Origin: JBDKTH01 sp964558295
Lineage (GTDB): Bacteria > Planctomycetota > Planctomycetia > Pirellulales > Thermoguttaceae
DNA: 7,144 nt
Direction of reading: 5' to 3'
NCBI GenBank assembly: GCA_964558295.1
Contig: CAZLDQ010000261.1
Location: 1-7,144 of the forward strand
Shown: piece by piece, positions 1-5,624 of the stretch
Layout: each line of letters begins with the position of its first letter
Position numbering within the stretch: position 1 is the first letter of the stretch
Notes under the pieces: generated by a model
Told to the model about the DNA's origin: nothing
The model's input: the letters and a program-made list of their open reading frames with translations, nothing else
The model's database searches: none
Program-made: the position numbers and the translations under genes

Positions 1-16
1 AGCACGCCCGCCCCAT

Positions 17-86
17 CCCCACTCCCCCCTCCCCAATCCCCAATCCCCAATCCCCAATCCCCAATCCCCAATCCCCAATCCCTGAT
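17..86. repeat. Heptameric tandem repeat (CCCCAAT)n
   Basis: Seven perfect tandem copies of CCCCAAT occupy 31-79. In the same phase there are degenerate units on the left (17-23 CCCCACT, 24-30 CCCCCCT) and on the right (80-86 CCCTGAT), giving about ten units. The complementary strand reads (ATTGGGG)n, a run of G4 tracts separated by three bases. The array has no stop codon on the plus strand, and its last degenerate unit supplies the AT of the ATG at 85. From memory, cyanobacterial short tandemly repeated repetitive (STRR) elements are also heptamers with a very similar unit; that comparison has not been checked here. Confidence 0.95.
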
Positions 87-423
87 GTCCGTTCACCGCA
101 TCCATCTCCGCCATCCCTGGCTCTGCGACCCCCAAGCCGAGGCCGTTGTTTGGCGACGGCAATTCAACCGGCCGACGGGCTTGGAGTCGGGCGAGCGGGT
201 ATTCGTCGTAATGGAAGGATTCCTCGGGATTGGCACCGTGACGCTCAACGGCAAGGCATTGGGCCGGTTGAGCGGCGAACCAGCGCCGCAACAATTCGAA
301 GTAACCGACCAACTCCGGCCACACAATGAACTGGCCCTCCGTCTCGCTTTGCCCCAACCTGCCGATCAAGGCGATTCTTCCACCCCTCCCGGCGAGGTGC
401 GGTTGGAGATCCATTCGCTCTGA
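85..423 (+). CDS. Small beta-sandwich-like (GH2 sugar-binding-type) hypothetical protein
   Basis: This encodes 112 residues that I cannot name. The pattern resembles the jelly-roll domain found at the N-terminus of family 2 glycoside hydrolases. It has a W-R-R-x-F strand near residues 23-27, a hydrophobic strand RVFVVMEG near 38-45, the turn VTLNGKALG (52-60), FEVTDQLRPHNELALRL (71-87) and a closing GEVRLEIH strand (103-110). In GH2 proteins the V-x-L-N-G turn and the D-x-L-x-x-x-N-x-L strand are typical. No catalytic domain, signal peptide or membrane segment is seen, so it is probably a stand-alone binding or structural domain. The start is uncertain: no Shine-Dalgarno sequence is present, the ATG abuts the CCCCAAT array, and the frame stays open through the array to the left edge, so the gene could begin further upstream. 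The fold assignment is inference; that the frame is coding is fairly likely. Confidence 0.65.
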   Translation: MSVHRIHLRHPWLCDPQAEAVVWRRQFNRPTGLESGERVFVVMEGFLGIGTVTLNGKALGRLSGEPAPQQFEVTDQLRPHNELALRLALPQPADQGDSSTPPGEVRLEIHSL

Positions 424-564
424 AGGCGGAGGGTTGCATCGGCCGGCCGAGTAGTTAGGCTAGAGACTGTGGGTTTTTGACGTAATTCTCCATTCTCCGC
501 CGTGCTCGGCACTTCCGCGTAGCCGACTCGCCTTGCCGCCGTATCTCCTGCCAGAGGAAAACCG
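424..564. other. Intergenic spacer with a two-copy ATTCTCC heptamer
   Basis: This 141-base spacer lies between two same-strand genes. It holds two exact tandem copies of the heptamer ATTCTCC (485-498) and a short self-complementary CGGCCGGCCG near the left end, which is too compact to be a convincing terminator. The Shine-Dalgarno-like AGAGGAAA (553-560) belongs to the next gene. No clear promoter is recognisable. Confidence 0.6.
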
Positions 565-1767
565 ATGAATATCCCCCGACTCGCTTGGTGGTTGTTGCTT
601 GCCGTGTGCCTAGTTGCCGGACACGGTTTTCAGGGAACAGCGGCCCCGGCCGCAGGCCCCCACAACACGCTCACCCCGGCAGAGATCGCCGAAGGCTGGC
701 TGTTGCTATTCGACGGCGAGACGCTGTTCGGCTGGAAGGCGGCCAGCGAAGCCAACTGGAACGTGACCGACGGAATAATCACGGCCAGCGAAGGCAAGCC
801 GGGCTTGCTTCTGACGACCAGTCAGTTCGCCGACTACGTGCTGAAGTGCGACTTCCGTGCCGCCCAGGGAACCAACAGCGGCCTGTTCCTGCGGACCATT
901 CCGACTCCCGGGCGCGCAGACCTAACCACCCAGTGCTACGAACTGAATATCGGCTCCAGCGCGATCAGCAAGTGGCCCACCGGCAGCATGGTCCAGCGTC
1001 AGCGCGTCGAAGGGGACCCGACCGGCACCGATTGGCAGACCTTTGAAGTGATCGCCGACGGAGGCCATTTCCTCGTCAAGCTCGACGGCAGCCAAGTGCT
1101 CGACTACACCGATCCCAAACCGTTGGGCCGGGGATTCATCGGGCTCCAGTTCGCCTCGGGGAAGATCGAGTTCCGCAACATCAAGCTCAAACCGCTCGGG
1201 CTCAAGGATATGTTCAACGGCAAGAATCTCGTCGGCTGGAAAACGTATCCGGAGATGAAGAGCCGATTCACGATCACCCCGGAGGGCTGGATCAACGTCA
1301 AGGATGGCCGCGGCCAACTGGAAAGCGAAGACCAGTACGCCGACTTCACCATGCAATTGGACGTCTTTTCCAATGGCAAGGCCCTCAACTCGGGCGTCTT
1401 CTTCCGCTGCATCCCCGGTGAGACAATGAACGGCTACGAGTGCCAGATCCAGAGTGCCTATCTCGACGGCGACCGGACCAAGCCCCAGGACTGCGGCACC
1501 GGCGGCATCTTCCGCCGCCAGAATGCCCGCCGGGTCGTGTCCAATGACTTCGAATGGTTCACGATGACAATCCACGCCGACGGCGATCACATGGCCACGT
1601 GGGTCAACGGTTACCCCGTGACCGATTGGACCGACCCCCGCGCCCCGCACGCCAATCCCCGCAAAGGCCTGCGTCGCGAAGCCGGCACGATCATGCTCCA
1701 AGGCCACGACCCCACCACCGACCTCTCCTTCCGCAACCTCCGCATCCGCGAAAACCCGGCACGGTAG
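565..1767 (+). CDS. Secreted tandem DUF1080 (3-keto-disaccharide hydrolase domain) protein
   Basis: This 400-residue protein begins with a signal peptide: a basic and hydrophobic stretch at residues 5-19, with likely cleavage in the Ala/Pro-rich segment near 26-31. Two DUF1080 (PF06439) beta-sandwich domains follow. Domain 1 (about 42-208) has the family opening FDGETLFGW (49-57), NSGLFLR (104-110), YELNI (125-129) and a closing IEFRNIKL. Domain 2 (about 212-396) repeats the plan with MFNGKNLVGWK (216-226), NSGVFFR (275-281), YECQI (291-295) and LSFRNLRI. The family is greatly expanded in planctomycetes and Bacteroidetes; characterised members act on 3-keto-glycosides, and others are probably carbohydrate-binding. 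The protein is therefore probably exported and acts on sugars; the substrate cannot be read. AGAGGAAA (553-560) sits just before the ATG and supports this start. The upstream gene, also a beta-sandwich candidate, may be related in function, but the 141-base gap argues against tight coupling. Confidence 0.92.
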   Translation: MNIPRLAWWLLLAVCLVAGHGFQGTAAPAAGPHNTLTPAEIAEGWLLLFDGETLFGWKAASEANWNVTDGIITASEGKPGLLLTTSQFADYVLKCDFRAAQGTNSGLFLRTIPTPGRADLTTQCYELNIGSSAISKWPTGSMVQRQRVEGDPTGTDWQTFEVIADGGHFLVKLDGSQVLDYTDPKPLGRGFIGLQFASGKIEFRNIKLKPLGLKDMFNGKNLVGWKTYPEMKSRFTITPEGWINVKDGRGQLESEDQYADFTMQLDVFSNGKALNSGVFFRCIPGETMNGYECQIQSAYLDGDRTKPQDCGTGGIFRRQNARRVVSNDFEWFTMTIHADGDHMATWVNGYPVTDWTDPRAPHANPRKGLRREAGTIMLQGHDPTTDLSFRNLRIRENPAR

Positions 1768-1784
1768 ACGGGGAAGGAAATGCT

Positions 1785-1810
1785 GAATGCAGAATGATGA
1801 ATGATGTAAT
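1785..1810. repeat. Left GAATGCA/GAATGAT heptamer array (inverted-repeat arm)
   Basis: Heptamers GAATGCA (1785-1791), GAATGAT (1792-1798) and GAATGAT (1799-1805) follow each other, then decay. The 18 bases at 1786-1803 are the exact reverse complement of 2200-2217. The arm lies 18 bases after the DUF1080 stop codon and just before the ribosome-binding site of the four-helix-bundle pseudogene. Confidence 0.9.
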
Positions 1811-1827
1811 GAATGGGGAGAGCAAGT

Positions 1828-2188
1828 ATGGAGCGGGGGCAGAATCGGGACTTGCGGGAACGGACCAAGGCGTTTGCATTACGGATTATTCGGCTTTATG
1901 CGTCACCCCCTAATTCGGGTGCGGCGCACGGTCTGGGCAGCAACTGCTTCGAAGTGGAACCTCGGTGGGGGCCCACTACCATGAGGCTTGCCGAGCCGGT
2001 CGGTAGCTGAATTCGTGAGCAAGATGGAAGGCGGACTGCGGGAACTCGATGAGACAACCTATTGGCTGGAGCTTCTTGTTGAGAGCAATTTCGTTCCCAC
2101 AAAACGTCTAGCGGATTTGCTTCATGAAGCTGACGAACTCCTGGCAGTTTTCGCCTCTTCGATCAAAACCGCCACACAGAAACGCTAA
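1828..2188 (+). pseudogene. Four-helix-bundle (23S rRNA intervening-sequence family) protein, two frameshifts
   Basis: Three successive reading frames together give one recognisable member of the four-helix-bundle/23S rRNA IVS protein family (PF05635). Frame 1 starts at ATG 1828, behind GGGGAG (1815-1820), and gives DLRERTKAFALRIIRLYAS. Frame 2, from about 1941, gives QLLRSGTSVGAHYHEACRA, the family hallmark. Frame 3, from about 1997, gives RSVAEFVSKMEGGLRELDE, then YWLELLVESNF and a C-terminal helix. One missing base near 1938-1940 and one missing C near 1998-2000 explain both shifts. Restoring them yields about 120 residues, the usual family length. Related proteins occur within 23S rRNA intervening sequences and as accessory (Avd-like) proteins of diversity-generating retroelements; their general role is uncertain. 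No rRNA or reverse transcriptase is present here. As written the gene cannot make the full protein, unless both shifts are sequencing errors. It is enclosed by an 18-bp inverted repeat. Confidence 0.85.
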
Positions 2189-2192
2189 CACT

Positions 2193-2218
2193 CATTCTGC
2201 ATTCATCATTCTGCATTA
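2193..2218. repeat. Right GAATGCA/GAATGAT heptamer array (inverted-repeat arm)
   Basis: Read on the minus strand, this is TAATGCA-GAATGAT-GAATGCA-GAATGAG, four tandem heptamers. Positions 2200-2217 pair perfectly over 18 bases with 1786-1803. The outer end supplies two bases of the TAA stop codon (2216-2218) of the minus-strand enolase-family gene. Confidence 0.9.
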
Positions 2219-3262
2219 ACTCACCTGGTACCTCTCCAGCTTCTCCCGATCGACCTCAATTCCTAGCCCGGGCCCTTGGGGGACGGCGATCATGCCGTCG
2301 GCGACCTCCAGGGAGTCGACGAGAATGTCGTCATGAAGCTGGTGGTAATCGCTCTCACTGCAGATGGAGAAGGCCGGGGTTGCGGAGGCCAGCTGGAGCA
2401 TGGCGGCCAAACTAATCCCCAGCGACCGGCTGCTGCCAACGGCGGCCACGATCTCGCCGGCCTGAATGATCGTTCCACATTTTCGGGCAGGAACCAATCC
2501 GCCCACCAGCTCCAGATCGACCAGTGCAGCCTCCGCCGCATGATGACGCAGAAGGGTGAGGATGTCGGCCGGCCGGCGAATCGAACGCCGTACGGCCAGC
2601 GGAACACTCGTTTGGCGTCGTAGAGAGGCCACCTCGTCCAGTTCGCAACTGGCCAAAGGGTCGAGCACGAACTGGATGTCCTGCTCCTCCAGCTCCGTAC
2701 ACAGTTCCCGCGCAGTCTCCATGTCATAGTTGCCAGCGGCGTCGAGACTCAGTTCCGTGCGATCCCCGGCATACTCGCGCACCACGGCGATCGTTTCCAG
2801 GTCGCGTTCTACGTGACCGGATGAGTTGACGATTTGCCAGTGGAACCCCTGATCGGCCATCTCCCGGGCAAATTGGGCAGTCTGGTGAGGCGAGGCAGCG
2901 TCCAGGCGGACCGCCACCGGAATCCGCTGCCGGTAGCCGCCGCCAAACAGGTGGCACAACGGCTGCCGAGTAATCTGGCCCACCAAGTCCCAGGAGGCGA
3001 TCTCCAAGGCACAACGCAGCGCGCTCGACCGCAGCGCGTCCAAGGTCAGCAACTCTTCAATATCAAACACCTTCCGACCCATCAGGACGGGTAGCAGGGC
3101 ACTTCGTCGGGCGGCCAGCTCTCCCGGGCGCCATTCCAACGGCGCCTCGCCCCAGCCTTCCTCGCCCGTGTCCGTTGCCAGACGGACCAAGACCGTTCGC
3201 ACAGGAACGGCGTCCTCGCAAGGAATCTCCACCAGATAGAATTCCAGATCACTGATAATCAT
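2216..3262 (-). CDS. Enolase-superfamily (mandelate racemase/muconate lactonizing-like) protein, probably inactive
   Basis: This 348-residue protein has full family length. It has an N-terminal capping domain (about 1-115, with WGEAPLEWRPGE and ALRCALEIASWDLVGQ...QPLCHLFGG) and a C-terminal barrel (about 116-340). The family fold is clear, but the chemistry is not. The usual metal ligands are Asp, Glu and Asp/Glu at the ends of successive barrel strands. The first is kept (D174 in LSLDAAGNYD). The second motif (E-Q/D-P) reads LDP (200-202). The third (D-E-S) reads RRS (225-227). The usual K-x-K acid/base pair reads QIV (143-145), and the later barrel Lys motif is LELVGG. It is therefore probably a pseudoenzyme or has a changed chemistry; the dipeptide epimerase or o-succinylbenzoate synthase roles of relatives should not be transferred. 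The start is the ATG at 3262, because AAGGTG lies 5 bases upstream and conserved sequence begins there; an in-frame extension to 3376 has no such support. It is divergent from pyruvate kinase. Confidence 0.85.
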   Translation of the reverse strand: MIISDLEFYLVEIPCEDAVPVRTVLVRLATDTGEEGWGEAPLEWRPGELAARRSALLPVLMGRKVFDIEELLTLDALRSSALRCALEIASWDLVGQITRQPLCHLFGGGYRQRIPVAVRLDAASPHQTAQFAREMADQGFHWQIVNSSGHVERDLETIAVVREYAGDRTELSLDAAGNYDMETARELCTELEEQDIQFVLDPLASCELDEVASLRRQTSVPLAVRRSIRRPADILTLLRHHAAEAALVDLELVGGLVPARKCGTIIQAGEIVAAVGSSRSLGISLAAMLQLASATPAFSICSESDYHQLHDDILVDSLEVADGMIAVPQGPGLGIEVDREKLERYQVS

Positions 3263-3267
3263 CCAAG

Positions 3268-3273
3268 CACCTT
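3268..3273 (-). promoter_or_regulatory. Ribosome-binding site deciding the enolase-family start
   Basis: On the minus strand AAGGTG lies five bases before the ATG at 3262-3260. It favours this start over the in-frame upstream candidate at 3376, whose extra 38 residues show no family similarity. Confidence 0.7.
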
Positions 3274-3574
3274 GGCCAAGCCAGACAATCGACCCAAGCG
3301 GTCTATTGTAGCGGTGCCCCATCGAAGAGTTCCAGTCGCGTTGCACCTCGTTGAACAGCTCAGAGCGGCACCACAAAACAATGCCATGCAGATACCCCTC
3401 CGAAAGGGGAATGGGGAGAGAGCCCCTTGCCCGGTATTGTATTCATAGACCAATAGCCGAAAGAATAGCGAAGGTCGAATGCCCAAATGACGAAGGAAGG
3501 GCAAAGCACGACTCCACGGTGCCTGCCTTATCCTGCGTCATTTGATCATTCGTCACTCGTCCTATCATGCCCCT
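3274..3574. other. Divergent intergenic region between the enolase-family gene and pyruvate kinase
   Basis: About 300 bases hold no convincing gene; the open frames here lack family motifs. Both flanking promoters must lie here, but no clear -35/-10 pair is visible. Two overlapping potential stem-loops can be seen: CCCCT (3395-3399) with AGGGG (3405-3409), and AAGGGG (3404-3409) with CCCCTT (3423-3428). They share the middle G tract, so only one can form at a time. A heptamer-based inverted repeat lies further right. Confidence 0.55.
3476..3552. repeat. Inverted repeat of GACGAAT-type heptamers
   Basis: The left arm 3476-3492 matches the reverse complement of the right arm 3536-3552 at 15 of 17 positions, with 43 bases between them. 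Read on the minus strand, the right side continues as the heptamers GACGAGT-GACGAAT-GATCAAA-TGACG. It lies upstream of both divergent genes, so it is not a terminator. The unit differs from the other heptamer arrays in the window but the period is the same. Confidence 0.75.
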
Positions 3575-3579
3575 GGGAG
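3575..3579 (+). promoter_or_regulatory. Ribosome-binding site deciding the pyruvate kinase start
   Basis: GGGAG ends seven bases before the ATG at 3587. The longer frame opening with TTG at 3542 has no such site, and its extra 15 residues include inverted-repeat sequence. Confidence 0.7.
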
Positions 3580-3586
3580 ACCTCGC

Positions 3587-5035
3587 ATGTCTACAACGCC
3601 TGCATCGCTTCGATACCGTCCCAGCCAAACCAAAATCGTCGCCACGATTGGCCCCGCGTGCGATTCAGAGGACGGGCTAACGGCGTTGCTTCAGGCCGGT
3701 GTCGATGTCTTCCGGCTCAACACGGCCCACGGCGGGCGCCAGGCGCTCGAAGACCGTCTGGCCCGTATCCGGACGGCCAGCAACAAGCTCGGCCAGCCGG
3801 TAGCCGTCCTGGTCGACTTGGCCGGCCCCAAAATCCGCTTGGGCGAGCTCCCCGAAGGCCAGCTCCAGTGTGTCCAGGGACAACGGCTGCGATTCATCCG
3901 TGGTCGGCAGCCGGTCATGCCGAACGAATTGCTCACCACCTATGAGCCGCTGGTCGACGAGGTCGCGTCAGGCGACCGGATCATGCTGGCCGATGGGACA
4001 GTCAGCTTGCTCGTCGAGGAAAAGGGGGCCGACTATGCCGAATGCCGTGTGGTGCAGCCCGGCTTGATCCGCAGCCGGCAAGGAGTCAACCTGCCGGGAG
4101 TCAAGCTCAGTGCCCCGGCGATGGACGAGGACGATCGCGCCCACGCCGTCTGGGCCGCCCAAAACGGTATCGACTTCCTCGGGCTAAGTTTCGTGCGCAC
4201 CGCCGACGATGTCCTGCAGCTCAAATCACTCATTCGTGCCCAAAACGCCGAAACCCAGGTGATCGCCAAAATCGAGAAGCCCGAGGCCTTGGAACACCTC
4301 CCCGCGATCGTCGAAGCGGCCGACGGCGTGATGGTCGCACGTGGCGACTTGGGCGTGGAAATCGACATCGCCCGGATCGGCGTGGTCCAGAAAGAGATCG
4401 TCGCCCTGTGTAATGGCTTGCACAAGCCGGTGATCATCGCCACCCAGATGCTCGACAGCATGCAGCACTCACGTCTGCCCACCCGGGCGGAAGTCACCGA
4501 CGTAGCCAATGCAATCCTCGATGGCGCCGATGCCTGCATGCTCTCCGGCGAGACGGCGATTGGCCAGAACCCCCGGGAAGCTGTGGAAATGATGCACCGG
4601 ATCGCCCTGGCCACCGAGCCGCTGGCACGCCAGCGTCCGCCGCATGGATTGGCCATGGGGACGCAGGGAGTCCATCCGATCACCGAAGCGATGACCCACA
4701 TGGCCGGCGAACTGGCCGAGGAACTCGACGCCCGGATGATCGTCGTTGTCACCAACAGCGGCCGGACGGCCCTGAGCCTCTCGAAGAACCACAGTTTCAT
4801 GCCCACGATCGGCATCAGCCAATCAGCGGCCGCCCTGCGGCGCATGTGCCTCTACTGGGGCGTGATCCCGCTGGGCGGTGTACCGACGACCGACAGTCCA
4901 CAGCTTCTGAACCATGTCATCCGCTGGGGCCGCACCTCAGGAATGCTCAACACGGGCGACCGGATCGTCTTGATCACCGGCACCGGTTTAGCCGTCACAG
5001 CGCATAATTCGATTATGGTTCATGTCGTGGAGTAG
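3587..5035 (+). CDS. pyk: Pyruvate kinase, potassium-independent type predicted
   Basis: This 482-residue enzyme converts phosphoenolpyruvate and ADP to pyruvate and ATP in the cytoplasm, the last step of glycolysis; the length is typical. The N-terminal barrel strand TKIVATIGPA (15-24) is followed by RLNTAHGG (43-50), VDLAGPKIRLG (76-86), the B domain (about 86-170), the catalytic KIEKPEAL (Lys228; metal ligand Glu230), MVARGDLGVEI (metal ligand Asp254), IATQMLDSM (Thr286), and PTRAEVTDVANAILDGADACMLSGETA. The C-terminal domain (about 365-482) has VVVTNSGRTALSLSK and RRMCLYWGVIPL. All main catalytic residues are present. The potassium-site region is altered: the usual L-N-F-S-H-G reads LNTAHG, and the usual D-T-K-G-P-E-I-R-T reads DLAGPKIRL. 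A Lys in the Glu117 position (rabbit muscle numbering), with Leu113 and Leu120, is the signature of potassium-independent enzymes. The start follows GGGAG. It is followed by a convergent gene. Confidence 0.97.
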   Translation: MSTTPASLRYRPSQTKIVATIGPACDSEDGLTALLQAGVDVFRLNTAHGGRQALEDRLARIRTASNKLGQPVAVLVDLAGPKIRLGELPEGQLQCVQGQRLRFIRGRQPVMPNELLTTYEPLVDEVASGDRIMLADGTVSLLVEEKGADYAECRVVQPGLIRSRQGVNLPGVKLSAPAMDEDDRAHAVWAAQNGIDFLGLSFVRTADDVLQLKSLIRAQNAETQVIAKIEKPEALEHLPAIVEAADGVMVARGDLGVEIDIARIGVVQKEIVALCNGLHKPVIIATQMLDSMQHSRLPTRAEVTDVANAILDGADACMLSGETAIGQNPREAVEMMHRIALATEPLARQRPPHGLAMGTQGVHPITEAMTHMAGELAEELDARMIVVVTNSGRTALSLSKNHSFMPTIGISQSAAALRRMCLYWGVIPLGGVPTTDSPQLLNHVIRWGRTSGMLNTGDRIVLITGTGLAVTAHNSIMVHVVE

Positions 5036-5144
5036 GCAGTACGCGGTAGGTAGTTGACGGTGGCGGCACGGTGGCATCAGACTCTGCGCGGCATAGTCAT
5101 ACCCAATCGCCTAAGTGGAAGAACGACATCACCTACTGCTTGCC
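5032..5144. repeat. GTAGGCA-type heptamers with a decayed inverted partner
   Basis: Heptamers GTAGGCA (5032-5038), GTACGCG (5039-5045) and GTAGGTA (5046-5052) begin inside the pyruvate kinase stop codon. On the opposite strand, 5129-5144 reads GGCAAGCAGTAGGTG, a degenerate facing copy. The pair spans most of the convergent spacer up to the carboxymuconolactone-decarboxylase-like gene. Pairing is imperfect, and there is no T run to make it a convincing terminator. Confidence 0.55.
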
Positions 5145-5171
5145 TCTTCGCGGCGCATTGCTTTTCGCGCA

Positions 5172-5495
5172 TTATTCCGCGTCATAAGCAGCAAGCGCCG
5201 CCGGCAGGACTTGAATAACCATGTTTCCAGCCGCCGGCAATCCGACGAGGATCGCACTGAGCACCTCTTCGCGAGTGGCTCCGGCCCGCTTGGCCGCCTG
5301 GACGTGAAAGGGAATCCCGCCTTCCAGCCGGAGCACGGCCAATACGGCCAGGTAGGCCAGTTCCGCCGTCTTCTCGTCCAGCACACTGGCCTGGTCGAGC
5401 GATTGAACCGCAGTCATCCACGCCTGGGCGTGCTGCGGGACTTCGCTCAAGAACGTCTGGAAGGCCTGACTGACCTTCGAAGATGGATCGCCCAT
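5172..5495 (-). CDS. Carboxymuconolactone decarboxylase-like (AhpD-fold) protein without the CxxC
   Basis: This 107-residue helical protein belongs to the carboxymuconolactone decarboxylase/AhpD family (PF02627). It has the signature helix LDEKTAELAYLAVLAVLR (39-56), then a His-containing segment (IPFHVQAAKRAGATREEVLSA, 61-81) and a C-terminal helix with GLPAAGN. In the peroxidase-type members the signature is C-x-x-C followed by His three residues later. Here that stretch reads LEGGIPFH (57-64): the two Cys positions are Leu57 and Gly60, and only His64 remains. Glu45 matches the conserved upstream Glu. A thiol peroxidase or disulfide role is therefore unlikely, and the actual activity is unknown. 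The ATG at 5495 is chosen because AAAGGAG lies seven bases upstream; the extra 25 residues of the longer frame to 5570 look non-coding. It converges on pyruvate kinase. Confidence 0.88.
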   Translation of the reverse strand: MGDPSSKVSQAFQTFLSEVPQHAQAWMTAVQSLDQASVLDEKTAELAYLAVLAVLRLEGGIPFHVQAAKRAGATREEVLSAILVGLPAAGNMVIQVLPAALAAYDAE

Positions 5496-5502
5496 ACGGC
5501 AG

Positions 5503-5509
5503 CTCCTTT
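5503..5509 (-). promoter_or_regulatory. Ribosome-binding site deciding the carboxymuconolactone-decarboxylase-like start
   Basis: AAAGGAG on the minus strand, seven bases before the ATG at 5495, is a near-consensus site and fixes the short form of the protein. Confidence 0.8.
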
Positions 5510-5624
5510 CGGGCTCGGAGACATTATGTCGGGGTATGTCAATAACGTGGGCATTATTCGATGACAGCAAGCCGCAGGATCAGGCCGGGAAAGGAGAGTC
5601 TGGGCAGGTTAATCACCGCGGCCA

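Noticed and set aside
31..79. CRISPR-like array
   Set aside because: The units are seven bases with no spacers, so it is a simple tandem repeat.
440..450. CGGCCGGCCG palindrome as a terminator after the first gene
   Set aside because: It is self-complementary with no loop, and the nearest T run is about 25 bases away, so the arrangement does not fit an intrinsic terminator.
922..1707. Long minus-strand open frame (261 codons) antisense to the DUF1080 gene
   Set aside because: It lies wholly within a strongly supported gene; the translation is low-complexity in character, with no family motif, and is explained by GC-rich codon use on the plus strand.
1828..2188. Diversity-generating retroelement accessory (avd) gene
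   Set aside because: No reverse transcriptase, template repeat or variable repeat is present within the window. Family similarity alone does not support it.
3263..3376. N-terminal extension of the enolase-family protein
   Set aside because: The 38 extra residues show no family similarity, and the good ribosome-binding site points to the ATG at 3262.
4033..4845. Minus-strand open frame (270 codons) opposite pyruvate kinase
   Set aside because: It is the complement of conserved pyruvate kinase codons and shows no recognisable motif or ribosome-binding site.
5036..5171. Rho-independent bidirectional terminator between pyruvate kinase and the convergent gene
   Set aside because: The facing GTAGGCA-like arms pair poorly and no T run follows on either strand.
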